DNA from: Sulfitobacter sp. SK011
GTDB taxonomy: Bacteria > Pseudomonadota > Alphaproteobacteria > Rhodobacterales > Rhodobacteraceae
Length of the DNA: 64,000 nucleotides
Assembly: GCF_003352065.1 (NCBI RefSeq)
Contig: NZ_CP025803.1
Coordinates: forward strand, 2,273,574 to 2,337,573
Direction: 5' to 3'
Below are positions 17,630 to 27,223 of the stretch, piece after piece. A program made the translations under genes and the position numbers. Under the pieces are notes generated by a model, which was not told the DNA's origin, did no database searches, and was given only the letters and a program-made list of their open reading frames with translations. Within the stretch, counting starts at the first letter, position 1; each line of letters starts with the position of its first letter.

Positions 17630-18147
17630 CGCTTTATGCTTTGGGAACCGATCGCCCGACAATTGATGATGACGCATGGGTTGCCCCGGACGCAAATCTG
17701 ATTGGCAAGGTTGTGCTTGAAGCCGGCAGTTCGGTCTGGTTCGGCTCAACACTGCGCGGCGACAACGAAGTGATCCATGTTGGCAGGGGCAGTAACGTGC
17801 AGGAAAACTGCGTGTTTCATACGGATATGGGGTTTCCGCTGACAATTGGGACCAATTGCACAATCGGGCACAAAGTGATGCTGCACGGCTGTACCATTGG
17901 CGATAATTCCCTGATCGGAATGGGGGCCACAGTGCTGAATGGGGCCCGGATTGGCAAGAATTGCCTAATTGGCGCAGGTGCATTGATCACAGAAAACAAG
18001 GTGATCCCGGATGGATCGCTGGTCATGGGCGCACCGGGCAAGGTGATCCGACAGCTTGATGACAAGGCCATTGCGGCGCTGACCGCCAGTGCCGTGCATT
18101 ACGCGCACAACGCGGCACGCTTTCGGCGCGACCTTAAACCGATCTGA
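17626..18147 (+). CDS. Gamma-carbonic anhydrase family protein
   Basis: A left-handed beta-helix protein of 173 residues with hexapeptide repeats (for example [22 protein letters not shown]). Metal-ligand histidines are present in the expected [12 protein letters not shown] pattern. Members include YrdA and CaiE-like proteins; many bind zinc, though hydratase activity is shown only for some. The start overlaps the gmk stop by 4 bases. Physiological role here, perhaps bicarbonate supply, is inferred. Confidence 0.88.
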   Translation: MTLYALGTDRPTIDDDAWVAPDANLIGKVVLEAGSSVWFGSTLRGDNEVIHVGRGSNVQENCVFHTDMGFPLTIGTNCTIGHKVMLHGCTIGDNSLIGMGATVLNGARIGKNCLIGAGALITENKVIPDGSLVMGAPGKVIRQLDDKAIAALTASAVHYAHNAARFRRDLKPI

Positions 18148-18150
18148 AAC

Positions 18151-19200
18151 ATGACACCGGTACCGCATCTCTATGAGCTGTTGGCGGCCTTACCTTTGCC
18201 GACACTGGCCATCGACAAGAGCGAACGGATCATTGCCCTCAATCCATCCGCCGAGGCGCTGATCGGGACCAATGCGAAGGGCCGCCATTTCATCACCATT
18301 CTGCGCCAGCCCCAGTTGGTCGAAGCGGTTGAACACACTCTGGCCGACCACACCGCGCGCACCGCCCCCTATCTGGCCGGCGATGCCGGACGCGACACCA
18401 CCTATGATGTATCTTTGCGGGCGATGCCGGACACCGGCATTGTCATCCTGAGCTTTCAGGATGTGACGCACCTGACCCAAGCCGGCCAAATGCGCCGCGA
18501 TTTTGTTGCCAACGTCAGCCATGAGCTGCGCACGCCGCTGACCGCACTTATGGGGTTCATCGAAACATTGGGCGGCCCTGCGCGCGATGACCCTGCGGCA
18601 AGGGATCGCTTTCTTGGCATCATGACCGGAGAGGCAGAGCGGATGAACCGGCTGGTTGGTGATCTGTTGTCGCTCAGCCGGGTTGAGGCCGAAGAACGTG
18701 TGCGCCCCACCGCGCAGATCGACGTGGGCAGTGTTTTGCAAACCACATTGCGCAATCTCAACCCGCTGGCCGTGGACAACGGTGTGACGCTGAAACCCGA
18801 TCTGGGGTCTGATCCGCTGACCGTGCTTGGCGATGCCGATCAGCTGTTGCAGGTCTTCACCAACCTTGTTGAAAACGCCATCAAATATGGCGGGTCTGGT
18901 GGAACCGTGGATATCACCGCCCGGACCCATGCCCACGACACGGCACTGCGCGCGCCCGCAGTGCGCATCACGGTCGCCGACCACGGGCCCGGCATTGACC
19001 CTTTGCACATACCGCGCCTGACCGAACGGTTTTACCGCGCCGACAGCCACCGCAGCCGCGCCCTTGGCGGCACCGGACTGGGGCTGGCGATTGTAAAGCA
19101 TATCCTGAACCGACACCGTGGACGGCTCAGAATCACCAGCGAATTGGGGCAGGGCGCAGAATTTACCGTCATTTTACCGCTGGAGAATGCGGGCATTTGA
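18151..19200 (+). CDS. phoR: PhoR-type sensor histidine kinase without membrane segments
   Basis: A 349-residue kinase that should phosphorylate PhoB when phosphate is scarce. Order: PAS-like domain (residues about 10-110), HisKA dimer with His124 in VSHELRTPL, N box Asn242 in NLVENAIKYGG, then G boxes DHGPGI and GGTGLGLAI. No hydrophobic segment long enough for a membrane helix is seen, unlike E. coli PhoR, so it is probably cytoplasmic or held by Pst/PhoU. It is assigned as PhoR from its place directly before pstSCAB-phoU-phoB. It starts 3 bases after the carbonic anhydrase gene. Confidence 0.88.
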   Translation: MTPVPHLYELLAALPLPTLAIDKSERIIALNPSAEALIGTNAKGRHFITILRQPQLVEAVEHTLADHTARTAPYLAGDAGRDTTYDVSLRAMPDTGIVILSFQDVTHLTQAGQMRRDFVANVSHELRTPLTALMGFIETLGGPARDDPAARDRFLGIMTGEAERMNRLVGDLLSLSRVEAEERVRPTAQIDVGSVLQTTLRNLNPLAVDNGVTLKPDLGSDPLTVLGDADQLLQVFTNLVENAIKYGGSGGTVDITARTHAHDTALRAPAVRITVADHGPGIDPLHIPRLTERFYRADSHRSRALGGTGLGLAIVKHILNRHRGRLRITSELGQGAEFTVILPLENAGI

Positions 19201-19233
19201 CCAGAACGCAGCAATTTTTGCCATTTCTGACGC

Positions 19234-19274
19234 CTGTCACGGAGCTTGTCATAAAACTGTAACGTCGCTGTCAC
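19234..19274 (+). promoter_or_regulatory. Overlapping Pho boxes upstream of pstS
   Basis: Four PhoB half-sites: CTGTCAC (19234-19240), TTGTCAT (19246-19252), CTGTAAC (19257-19263) and CTGTCAC (19268-19274). The last three have the exact 11-base period of Pho boxes (7-base half-sites with 4-base spacers), giving two overlapping boxes 80-110 bases upstream of the pstS start. They predict PhoB activation of pstSCAB-phoU-phoB and so autoregulation of phoB. Confidence 0.85.
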
Positions 19275-19353
19275 AAAAGCGCAGTGAGAGCCGCCTAAAC
19301 GGGCCTCAAGATCACCATGGGGGTGATCATAAAGACTGCTGACAGGAGACATC

Positions 19354-20394
19354 ATGTCCTTCGCAAAAATGACCACATCCGCGCTGGCGATCGCCGCCGT
19401 TTCTGCAACCGCCGCTGCGGCCCGTGATCAGGTGCAAGTCGCCGGGTCCTCCACTGTGCTGCCCTATGCCTCTATCGTCGCCGAGGCCTTTGGCGAGAAT
19501 TTTGATTTCCCAACCCCCGTTGTTGAATCAGGCGGGTCCTCTGCTGGCCTCAAGCGTTTCTGCGAAGGTGTGGGCGAAAACACCATCGACGTGGCCAACG
19601 CATCGCGTCAGATCAAGGACAGCGAAGTTGAGGTCTGTGCCGCAAATGGTGTGACCGATATCATCGAGGTTCAGATCGGCTATGACGGCATCGTATTTGC
19701 CTCTGACGTCGCCGGAGCGAGCTTTGAGTTCACCCCGACCGACTGGTACAAAGCGCTGAGCGCCGAAGTGGTCGTGGACGGCGCGATTGTCGCCAATCCC
19801 TATACCATGTGGAACGAAGTGAACCCCGATTTCCCGGCACAGGCTATCCAAGCCTATGTTCCCGGCACCAAGCATGGTACGCGCGAAGTCTTTGAGGAAA
19901 AGGTCATTCTGGCTGGCTGCGAAGAGACGGGCGATTTCGAGGCGTTCATGGCTGTGAATGGCGATGACAAAAAGGCCGCCGAGAAATCCTGTATCGCCCT
20001 GCGCACGGATGGCAAATCGGTGGATATCGACGGTGATTACACCGAAACACTCGCCCGCATCGAAAGCAACAAGGACGGCATCGGCGTATTTGGCCTCGCC
20101 TTCTATGAGAACAACACTGACAAGCTTCAGGTTGCGACCATGTCGGGTGTCGTGCCTTCGACCGACAGCATCTCAACCGGCGAATACCCGGTGTCCCGCC
20201 CGCTGTTCTTTTACGTCAAAAAGGCCCACATCGGCGTGATCCCCGGCCTCAAGGAATATGCCGAGTTCTTTGTTGCGGATGAAATTGCCGGCCCGGATGG
20301 TCCTTTGGCGGAATATGGTCTGGTTTCTGATCCTGCACTGACAGATACCCAAACCACCGTCGCGGATGAAATCGTGATGGGCGGTGGTTCCTGA
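19354..20394 (+). CDS. pstS: Phosphate ABC transporter substrate-binding protein PstS
   Basis: Periplasmic phosphate-binding protein of 346 residues. A signal peptide (MSFAKMTTSALAIAA to AAAA) is followed by QVQVAGSSTVLPY, the first phosphate-contacting loop. SGGSSAGLKRFC and ASRQIKDSE supply further ligand contacts, and GTKHGTREVFEE is the Arg/Gly loop of the family. This is the long PstS type common in alphaproteobacteria. It has Pho boxes upstream and a hairpin downstream, consistent with high expression relative to the permeases. Confidence 0.93.
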   Translation: MSFAKMTTSALAIAAVSATAAAARDQVQVAGSSTVLPYASIVAEAFGENFDFPTPVVESGGSSAGLKRFCEGVGENTIDVANASRQIKDSEVEVCAANGVTDIIEVQIGYDGIVFASDVAGASFEFTPTDWYKALSAEVVVDGAIVANPYTMWNEVNPDFPAQAIQAYVPGTKHGTREVFEEKVILAGCEETGDFEAFMAVNGDDKKAAEKSCIALRTDGKSVDIDGDYTETLARIESNKDGIGVFGLAFYENNTDKLQVATMSGVVPSTDSISTGEYPVSRPLFFYVKKAHIGVIPGLKEYAEFFVADEIAGPDGPLAEYGLVSDPALTDTQTTVADEIVMGGGS

Positions 20395-20417
20395 GACCCG
20401 GTCTAAATTGATAAACC

Positions 20418-20444
20418 AAGGGCCGCGGTTGAGCTGCGGCCCTT
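20418..20444 (+). promoter_or_regulatory. Hairpin between pstS and pstC
   Basis: AAGGGCCGC (20418-20426) pairs with GCGGCCCTT (20436-20444), 24 bases after the pstS stop and 60 bases before pstC. Without a T run it is more likely a message-stabilising or partial-attenuation stem than a full terminator. Confidence 0.6.
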
Positions 20445-20504
20445 GATGTTGACGCGACACCCGATGCCAAGCCCAAAGAAACCAAAGGCGCGAAAGACAG
20501 TGCA

Positions 20505-22007
20505 ATGACAGCCACCATTTTTGGCCTCCCCACACCAATCGCCTTGATCTTTGCCGTTTTGGGCATCGCCTTGCTTGGCTATGTTGCGGCCCGCAAACGG
20601 GCGGTGGCACGGGCAGGGGGCGATGCGCGCAATCTGCATTCCCTGCCAAACTTCTATGGCATGACGGCAGCGATGTTTGCCGCCGTCCCGGCACTTGGCA
20701 TCATGGTGATCTGGCTTTTGGCACAACCGACCGTAGTCCAGAACGCGGTTCTGCCGCTGATCCCGGCCAGTGAAATCAGCAGCGCCGGCACCCAGAGCCT
20801 GATCCTGTCGGATGTGCGCAGGGTTGCGGATGGATTGGACATCGCCCTGACGCAAGGCGCTTTGACGCCAGCCGAAATCGGTGCAATGGCGGACGATCCA
20901 TCCTCTTTGCGGGCCACGCTTGGCAATGTGGGTGTGGCGCTGGGTTCAGAGGTTCAGCCCTATGTTCTGGCAGCGGCACAGAAATCACGTGCCATCTCTG
21001 CGCAGGGGCGACTTTGGATGGTTGTGGTGGTGCTGGTGCTGGCCGTTTTGGGCGCGGCCATCGCCGTGCGCGCCGCTGATCCGGCATTTCGCGCGCGCAA
21101 TGTTGTCGAGCGTGGCATCATGGTGCTGCTGATTGCTGCGGCGTCACTGGCCATTCTGACCACCGTGGGCATCGTTTTCTCGATGTTGTTTGAATCGATC
21201 AACTTTTTCCGCCTGCACGATTGGAAAGACTTCTTTCTTGGCAGCACCTGGGCCCCAAATTTCCGTGGTGACAGCGATCTGTCGATCCTGCCATTGCTCT
21301 GGGGTACGCTTTATATTTCAATCATCGCCTTGCTTGTGGCCGTGCCCATCGGCCTTTTTGCCGCGATCTACCTAAGTGAATACGCCAACAGCAAAGTGCG
21401 CAGTCTGGCCAAACCGCTGCTCGAAATCCTCGCGGGGATCCCGACAATCGTCTATGGCCTCTTTGCGCTGCTGACTGTTGGTCCCACGCTTGTGCGCATC
21501 TTTGGCCGGGGCGAAGATGGGCTTTTGGGGGTCGACTGGATGTCGGGTGCCACATCCGTTCTGACCGCCGGGCTGGTCATGGGCATCATGCTGATCCCTT
21601 TCGTATCCTCCCTGTCTGACGATATCATCAACGCGGTGCCGCAATCGCTGCGCGACGGGTCCTTTGGCCTTGGCGCGACACATTCCGAAACCGTGCGTCA
21701 GGTGATCTTGCCTGCGGCCCTGCCGGGCATTGTGGGGGCCATCCTGCTGGCTGCGAGCCGCGCGATTGGCGAGACCATGATCGTGGTGCTGGGGGCAGGG
21801 GCCATTGCCCGGATATCAGCCAATCCACTTGAGGCGATGACAACCATCACCACCCGCATCGTCAGCCAGCTGACCGGCGACACCGATTTTGCCAGCCCTG
21901 AGACACTGGTGGCCTTCGCGCTGGGTCTGACGCTCTTTGTGCTGACGCTGGGGCTCAATGTTGTGGCGCTTTATATCGTGCGCAAATACCGGGAGCAGTA
22001 CGAATGA
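20505..22007 (+). CDS. pstC: Phosphate ABC permease PstC (long form)
   Basis: Inner-membrane subunit of 500 residues; E. coli PstC is about 320. The extra length is N-terminal: one helix near residues 5-25, another near 55-80, and a soluble stretch of about 80 residues before the conserved permease core (from about residue 195). The core carries LPLLWGTLYISIIALLVAVPIG and the coupling motif LRDGSFGLGATHSETVRQVILPAALPGIVG. It overlaps pstA by 4 bases. Confidence 0.92.
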   Translation: MTATIFGLPTPIALIFAVLGIALLGYVAARKRAVARAGGDARNLHSLPNFYGMTAAMFAAVPALGIMVIWLLAQPTVVQNAVLPLIPASEISSAGTQSLILSDVRRVADGLDIALTQGALTPAEIGAMADDPSSLRATLGNVGVALGSEVQPYVLAAAQKSRAISAQGRLWMVVVVLVLAVLGAAIAVRAADPAFRARNVVERGIMVLLIAAASLAILTTVGIVFSMLFESINFFRLHDWKDFFLGSTWAPNFRGDSDLSILPLLWGTLYISIIALLVAVPIGLFAAIYLSEYANSKVRSLAKPLLEILAGIPTIVYGLFALLTVGPTLVRIFGRGEDGLLGVDWMSGATSVLTAGLVMGIMLIPFVSSLSDDIINAVPQSLRDGSFGLGATHSETVRQVILPAALPGIVGAILLAASRAIGETMIVVLGAGAIARISANPLEAMTTITTRIVSQLTGDTDFASPETLVAFALGLTLFVLTLGLNVVALYIVRKYREQYE

Positions 22008-23335
22008 CCGATGTCACCAACGCGCATAAATCCCTGCTGGTTCAGGACGCACGCACCCGCAAACGCAACCGGGCAGAGGCGCGGTTCAAGATGTACGGCA
22101 TCGCTGCGATCGCGGTTGGCCTTCTGATGCTCGCGGTTCTGCTGGTGACAATCATCGGACGCGGGGCAGGTGCGTTTCAACAGACGTTTGTCACACTGCC
22201 AGTTGAGCTCGCGGCAGAAAAGCTCGACAAAAAAGGCAATCGCGATCTGGCAGACATCAAGAAAGTCTCCACCTTTGGCTATGCCCCATTGATGAACGCA
22301 GCCCTTGAGGCGAAAGTCGCACAGGCCGGGATCGAAACTGGGCTCAAACCCAAGGCGATGGCCGATATCCTGTCAAAAGATGCTGCCGCCCAATTGCGTA
22401 ATTTTGTTCTGGCCAATCCTGAAATGATCGGCGAGGTCGTTGAATTCAGGTTTCTGACCAACAGCCGCGTTGATGGATACCTTAAAGGCAGGGTCACCCG
22501 CGACAGCATCGCCAACGACAAGAACATCAACGCGGAACAACTTGATCTTGTTGACCAATTGCGCGCCGATGGTGCGTTGAAAAAGCAATTCAATCTGGCG
22601 TTCATCACCGGTGCCGATGCCTCGGATGCGCGGCCAGAGGCGGCAGGCATGGGCGTCTCCATGATTGGGTCGCTCTTTATGATGCTGGTTGTGCTGGTCC
22701 TTGCTTTGCCCATTGGCGTCGCTGCGTCGATCTATCTTGAGGAATTTGCACCGAAAAACTGGATCACCGACATTATTGAGGTGAACATCTCAAACCTTGC
22801 GGCGGTCCCCTCGATCGTCTTTGGTATCCTTGGTCTGGCCGTTTTCATCAATTACATGCATCTGCCAAACTCGGCCCCATTGGTCGGTGGTCTGGTGCTG
22901 ACGCTGATGACCTTGCCGACGATCATCATTTCAACCCGCGCATCGTTGAAATCCGTTCCGCCCTCGATCCGGGATGCGGCACTGGGGGTTGGGGCGTCGA
23001 AGATGCAATCGGTGTTCCACCACGTGCTGCCCCTTGCGGCACCCGGCATTCTGACCGGCGCAATCATCGGATTGGCGCAGGCCTTGGGTGAAACGGCGCC
23101 GCTGTTGCTGATTGGCATGGTCGGTTTTATCGCGTCAAACGCACCTGACAGCATTTCATCGGGCCTGCTTGACCCAAACTCTGCCATGCCCGCCCAGATC
23201 TATGAATGGGCCAAACGCGCCGACCCGGCCTTTTACGAACGGGCATGGGGCGGTATCATTATCTTGCTGGTATTCCTGATCACAATGAACGCCATCGCCA
23301 TCATGCTGCGCCGCCGATTTGAGCGGCGCTGGTAA
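22004..23335 (+). CDS. pstA: Phosphate ABC permease PstA with N-terminal DUF3333-like region
   Basis: Second permease, 443 residues against about 300 in E. coli. After a first helix near residues 35-55 there is a roughly 150-residue soluble region (DUF3333-like), then the permease core from about residue 220 with [19 protein letters not shown] and the coupling motif [28 protein letters not shown]. The last residues (RRRFERRW) are strongly basic and cytoplasmic. It is translationally coupled to pstC by overlap. Confidence 0.92.
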   Translation: MTDVTNAHKSLLVQDARTRKRNRAEARFKMYGIAAIAVGLLMLAVLLVTIIGRGAGAFQQTFVTLPVELAAEKLDKKGNRDLADIKKVSTFGYAPLMNAALEAKVAQAGIETGLKPKAMADILSKDAAAQLRNFVLANPEMIGEVVEFRFLTNSRVDGYLKGRVTRDSIANDKNINAEQLDLVDQLRADGALKKQFNLAFITGADASDARPEAAGMGVSMIGSLFMMLVVLVLALPIGVAASIYLEEFAPKNWITDIIEVNISNLAAVPSIVFGILGLAVFINYMHLPNSAPLVGGLVLTLMTLPTIIISTRASLKSVPPSIRDAALGVGASKMQSVFHHVLPLAAPGILTGAIIGLAQALGETAPLLLIGMVGFIASNAPDSISSGLLDPNSAMPAQIYEWAKRADPAFYERAWGGIIILLVFLITMNAIAIMLRRRFERRW

Positions 23336-23346
23336 GGGAAGCATCC

Positions 23347-24144
23347 ATGAAAGACCACCTAATACCGGAGAATGACGTGACAACCAAACCCGTCAAGATC
23401 GCAGCCCGCGACGTGCAGGTCTATTACGGCGACAATCACGCAATCAAGGACGTGAGCGTCGACATAGAGGACAAGACCGTGACCGCCTTCATCGGTCCTT
23501 CAGGCTGTGGCAAATCGACATTTCTGCGTTGTATCAACAGGATGAACGACACAATTGATGTGTGTCGCGTCACGGGTGACATCCGCATTGACGGCGAAGA
23601 CATCTATGATCGCGCTGTTGATCCAGTGCAATTGCGCGCCAAGGTCGGCATGGTGTTTCAAAAACCGAACCCGTTCCCCAAATCCATCTATGACAATGTG
23701 GCATATGGCCCGCGAATTCATGGATTGGCCCGCAATAAGAACGACTTGGACGAGATTGTTGAACGCGCACTTAAACGTGCCGCGATCTGGAACGAAGTGA
23801 AAAACCGCTTGCAAGCGCCCGGCACAGGCTTGTCAGGGGGCCAGCAACAACGCCTGTGCATTGCCCGCGCGGTTGCAACCGAACCCGAGGTGTTGCTGAT
23901 GGACGAACCGTGCTCTGCACTGGACCCGATTGCGACCGCACAGGTTGAAGAACTGATTGATGAATTGCGCACGAATTTCTCGGTGGTGATCGTCACGCAC
24001 TCGATGCAGCAAGCCGCCCGCGTCAGCCAGAAAACCGCGTTTTTCCACCTTGGACATCTGGTGGAGTTTGGTGAGACCGACAAAATCTTTACCTCACCCG
24101 AGGACCCCCGCACAGAATCCTACATTACCGGCCGGATTGGATAA
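23347..24144 (+). CDS. pstB: Phosphate ABC ATPase PstB
   Basis: ATPase of the phosphate importer, 265 residues. Walker A is GPSGCGKST, the signature is [14 protein letters not shown] and Walker B is [16 protein letters not shown]. The PstB hallmark [24 protein letters not shown] is intact. Start ATG 23347 follows GGGAAG at suitable spacing, 11 bases after pstA. It also takes part in signalling phosphate status to PhoR through PhoU in known systems. Confidence 0.96.
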   Translation: MKDHLIPENDVTTKPVKIAARDVQVYYGDNHAIKDVSVDIEDKTVTAFIGPSGCGKSTFLRCINRMNDTIDVCRVTGDIRIDGEDIYDRAVDPVQLRAKVGMVFQKPNPFPKSIYDNVAYGPRIHGLARNKNDLDEIVERALKRAAIWNEVKNRLQAPGTGLSGGQQQRLCIARAVATEPEVLLMDEPCSALDPIATAQVEELIDELRTNFSVVIVTHSMQQAARVSQKTAFFHLGHLVEFGETDKIFTSPEDPRTESYITGRIG

Positions 24145-24148
24145 TATC

Positions 24149-24856
24149 ATGCAAGATCAACATATTGCGTCTGCCTTTGACCGTGATTTGGAGGCCGTTC
24201 AGGCCCAGATCATGAAAATGGGCGGTCTGGTCGAAGACGCCATTCGCCTTGCCGCGCAATCGCTCGAAACCCGCGACGATGAACTTGCAGATAAAGTGCG
24301 GGCAGGGGACAAGGCCATTGATGCGCTCGAAGACCTGATCAATGAACGGGCAGCACGGGTGATTGCGCTGCGGGCACCCACTGCCATTGATTTGCGTCTG
24401 ATCCTGAGCGTGATAAAGATTAGCGCCAGCCTGGAACGCATTGGAGACTATGCTAAAAACATGGCCAAGCGCACTGGCGTGCTGTCGCAGATCGACCCGG
24501 TGAACGACGGTGCTGGTTCGATCAGACGCATGGCGCGCACGGTTGAAGGCATGCTCAAAGACGCGCTGGATGCCTATATCCAACGCGATGCCGAATTGGC
24601 GATGGATGTCATTGGACGCGACGAAGATGTGGACCAGATGTACAACGCCTTGTTCCGCGAATTCCTGACATTCATGATGGAAGATCCGCGCAATATCACG
24701 GCCTGTATGCACCTGCATTTCATCGCCAAAAACACCGAACGGATGGGTGATCTTGTGACGTCGATTGCAGAACAGGTGGTCTATCTGGTAACCGGACAGC
24801 ACCCCGAAGAAGCACGGCCAAAAGCAGATCAAACCTCAATTCGGCCAAAGGCTTGA
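24149..24856 (+). CDS. phoU: Phosphate signalling protein PhoU
   Basis: A 235-residue all-helical protein with two PhoU three-helix repeats. It links Pst to PhoR and prevents uncontrolled phosphate uptake. Conserved acidic metal-site motifs are visible (for example RIGDYAKNMAKR and RMGDLVTSIAE). ATG 24149 begins the family N-terminus MQDQHIASAFD, 4 bases after pstB, although its ribosome binding site is weak. The longer open frame from 24050 lies inside pstB and is not used. Confidence 0.93.
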   Translation: MQDQHIASAFDRDLEAVQAQIMKMGGLVEDAIRLAAQSLETRDDELADKVRAGDKAIDALEDLINERAARVIALRAPTAIDLRLILSVIKISASLERIGDYAKNMAKRTGVLSQIDPVNDGAGSIRRMARTVEGMLKDALDAYIQRDAELAMDVIGRDEDVDQMYNALFREFLTFMMEDPRNITACMHLHFIAKNTERMGDLVTSIAEQVVYLVTGQHPEEARPKADQTSIRPKA

Positions 24857-24861
24857 GTGAC

Positions 24862-25551
24862 ATGTCAGTGAGCCAACCCCAGGTCCTGCTGGTCGAAGAT
24901 GAACCGGCCCAACGCGAGGTTCTGGCCTATAACCTTGAGGCCGAAGGATACATCGTGCGCCGCGCCGAGAATGGCGAAGAAGCCATGCTGCTGGTGGCCG
25001 AAGCAAGGCCGGATCTGATGATCCTTGATTGGATGATGCCGCTGATGAGCGGACTTGAAGTGTGCCGCCAGATCAAAACCCGCGAGGAAACCCGCGGCAT
25101 TCCGGTCATCATGCTGTCCGCCAGATCAGAAGACGTCGATGCCGTCCGCGGACTGGAGACCGGTGCAGATGATTATGTTATCAAACCGTATTCGCTGAAA
25201 GAGCTGATGGCGCGCGTGCGCACACAACTGCGCCGGTCACGTCCGGCGGCGGCTGGTGCATCGCTCACGTATCAGGACATCACCCTTGATCCTGAACGCC
25301 ACTGGGTCAGCCGTGGCGCGCATGACCTCAAACTAGGGCCGACCGAATATAGGCTGCTGGTGACGCTGTTGGAAAAGCCGGGCCGGGTTTTTAGCCGCGA
25401 CCAATTGCTCGACCACGTGTGGGGCCGCGATATCTATGTCGATACACGCACGGTCGACGTGCACATCGCCAGATTGCGCAAAACGCTCACCAAACATGGC
25501 GGCAAGGACCCAATCCGCACCGTTCGCGGTGCGGGCTACGCATTAGGGTGA
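24862..25551 (+). CDS. phoB: Phosphate regulon response regulator PhoB
   Basis: An OmpR-type response regulator of 229 residues. The receiver domain has acidic pocket VEDE, phospho-acceptor Asp56 in LILDWMMP and Lys108 in VIKPY. The winged-helix DNA-binding domain (about 130-228) ends with VDVHIARLRKTL and IRTVRGAGYAL. It should bind the Pho boxes before pstS and so control its own operon. ATG 24862 is preferred; a TTG at 24853 overlapping the phoU stop would add three residues. Confidence 0.94.
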   Translation: MSVSQPQVLLVEDEPAQREVLAYNLEAEGYIVRRAENGEEAMLLVAEARPDLMILDWMMPLMSGLEVCRQIKTREETRGIPVIMLSARSEDVDAVRGLETGADDYVIKPYSLKELMARVRTQLRRSRPAAAGASLTYQDITLDPERHWVSRGAHDLKLGPTEYRLLVTLLEKPGRVFSRDQLLDHVWGRDIYVDTRTVDVHIARLRKTLTKHGGKDPIRTVRGAGYALG

Positions 25552-25751
25552 TGCAGCAAGTATCTGATTTTGCAGTAACTCGGCATATCATTTATTTACA
25601 TAATACTGATTATGAGTACTATGGTCATTAAAAAAACCCACACCGGCAGTACACCCTTACACGCTTGGCAACACCATCTCAGATCGTCACCCTACTGGAC
25701 ACGCGGACGTCGCACACGTTAACTGCGCAGAAACAAAGTGAGTTCTGACCC
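25552..25751. other. AT-rich intergenic stretch before aroQ
   Basis: About 200 bases with a markedly AT-rich core (roughly 25570-25640, including a run of seven A) between phoB and aroQ. It probably contains the phoB transcript end and the aroQ promoter, but I cannot pick out a convincing terminator or promoter pair. Confidence 0.3.
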
Positions 25752-26192
25752 ATGCCTTCTGTTATGATCCTCAATGGTCCCAACCTAAACCTGCTGGGCT
25801 CGCGCCAGCCCGAAGTATATGGCAAGACGACCTTGGCGGACATCAATGAGCTGTGCGAAACTGCGGCGCAGCGCCTAGGCCTGACAATTGCCTTTGAGCA
25901 ATCCAACCACGAAGGCATCCTGATCGATCTGATTCATGCCGCCAAAGGCACCCATGGTGCGATTATCCTCAATGCCGGCGCATTGACCCACACGTCCATT
26001 GCGCTCATGGACGCGATCGCATCCGTTGAACTGCCCGTTGTTGAGGTTCATCTGAGCAATATCCATGCCCGCGAGGAATTTCGGCATACCTCCTACATTG
26101 CTCCTGTCGCACTGGGTCAAATCTGCGGATTCGGGGCCAAAGGATATGAGATGGCTCTGGACGCGCTGTCAGATCATCTTTTGAAATCATGA
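25752..26192 (+). CDS. aroQ: Type II 3-dehydroquinate dehydratase
   Basis: Converts 3-dehydroquinate to 3-dehydroshikimate in the shikimate pathway; type II enzymes are small dodecamers. The 146-residue length is normal. Motifs: ILNGPNLNLLG at the N-terminus, catalytic Tyr23 in EVYG, substrate loop FEQSNHEG, NAGALTHTS and EVHLSNIHAREEFRH with the catalytic His. Its stop overlaps the downstream luxR-type start by 4 bases, an unusual pairing of a biosynthetic enzyme with a quorum-sensing-type regulator. Confidence 0.95.
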   Translation: MPSVMILNGPNLNLLGSRQPEVYGKTTLADINELCETAAQRLGLTIAFEQSNHEGILIDLIHAAKGTHGAIILNAGALTHTSIALMDAIASVELPVVEVHLSNIHAREEFRHTSYIAPVALGQICGFGAKGYEMALDALSDHLLKS

Positions 26193-26944
26193 GCTTACGG
26201 GCGTACCTTCACGCCATTGCGCGCTGCCCGTCGCTGGAGCAACTTTGGGAAACGCATACGCAACGAATGGCCGAATACGGCTTTGACCGGCTGATTTATG
26301 GGTTCACAAGGTATCGCACTTCAACATCTTTGGGCGATCCCGAAGATTTTGTTATCCTGACCAACCACACCCGCGAATACACGGACGAATTTCTGCATGG
26401 CGGCCTGTATTTCCACGCGCCTATGGTGCAATGGGCGCTCGCGCATGATGGGGCGTGCAGTTGGGCTGTTCTACATGAAATGACCCGTGAACGCGCCATG
26501 ACCCCTGCGGAAGAGCGTGTGGTTGAATTCAATCGGCACATTGGTGTGCACGCCGGCTATACCGTGAGCTTCAAATCGATCTCCAACCGCTCAAAAGGTG
26601 CAATTGCGCTGACCGCGAAGCCCGGCATGTCTCAGGGTGAAGTTGATGCGGTTTGGGCCGAGCATGGCAGTGATATTCAACTGATGAACGACATTGCACA
26701 TCTCAAGATCCTCACCCTGCCCTACAGCACGCCCAGCCGTGCCTTGACGCCGCGCCAACGTGAGGCGCTGGAATGGGTCGGCGACGGCAAGACCATGCAG
26801 GATATCGCCGTACTGATGGGACTGACCACCGCCACGGTTGAAAAGCATCTGCGCCTCGCACGGGATGCGCTGGCGGTCGAGACAACGGCCCAGGCCGTGT
26901 TGAAGGCGTCATTTGCGAACCAAATGTTTGTGATGGACGTCTGA
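26189..26944 (+). CDS. LuxR-family regulator with autoinducer-binding domain (solo)
   Basis: A 251-residue protein with an N-terminal Autoind_bind-type domain (about 10-165) and a C-terminal LuxR helix-turn-helix (about 184-240, LTPRQREALEWVGDGKTMQDIAVLMGL ... TVEKHLRLAR). No luxI homologue is in the window, so locally it is a solo. The pocket looks altered: the usual Asp-Pro pair is Ala77-Pro78 (FHAPMVQW), while Trp92 is kept, so the ligand may not be a standard acyl-homoserine lactone. It is coupled to aroQ by a 4-base overlap. Confidence 0.85.
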   Translation: MSLRAYLHAIARCPSLEQLWETHTQRMAEYGFDRLIYGFTRYRTSTSLGDPEDFVILTNHTREYTDEFLHGGLYFHAPMVQWALAHDGACSWAVLHEMTRERAMTPAEERVVEFNRHIGVHAGYTVSFKSISNRSKGAIALTAKPGMSQGEVDAVWAEHGSDIQLMNDIAHLKILTLPYSTPSRALTPRQREALEWVGDGKTMQDIAVLMGLTTATVEKHLRLARDALAVETTAQAVLKASFANQMFVMDV

Positions 26945-27013
26945 AACGCAATAAAAATGCGCAAGGTAAGGAATCCCCTACTGGTCATTTATTTCAAGTT
27001 GACGCATAGTAAT

Positions 27014-27044
27014 CTTGTTCCTGCAAAACGGATTTTCCCTAGGA
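27014..27044. repeat. Imperfect inverted repeat in the luxR-sulfotransferase gap
   Basis: GTTCCT and AGGAAC arms about 17 bases apart, with AAAA/TTTT inside. It lies in the 279-base gap 26945-27223 between convergent genes. Function unknown. Confidence 0.3.
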
Positions 27045-27182
27045 ACAACGGCCCGCAAATCCCTGACATAAAGGGGCTCTTTCAGGTCGCCGCGATCAGC
27101 TGGCATATTGTTCGCCTGACTGACCGGACTTTACATACACGCCCGGCTCCTCCCCGAGCATATTGTACCGTATGGGCGATTA

Positions 27183-27214
27183 GGGCAGGTTCATGAGTTG
27201 CCATGGACCTGCCC
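27183..27214 (-). terminator. Long hairpin after the sulfotransferase gene
   Basis: GGGCAGGT (27183-27190) pairs with ACCTGCCC (27207-27214), with a nested CATG/CATG pair, 9 bases beyond the sulfotransferase stop on the minus strand. There is no T run, so it may act as a 3' end stabiliser or a weak terminator. Confidence 0.5.
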
Positions 27215-27223
27215 GACCCTACT

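Noticed and set aside
24050..24148. Longer PhoU start inside pstB
   Set aside because: The added residues do not fit PhoU; ATG 24149 starts the family N-terminus.
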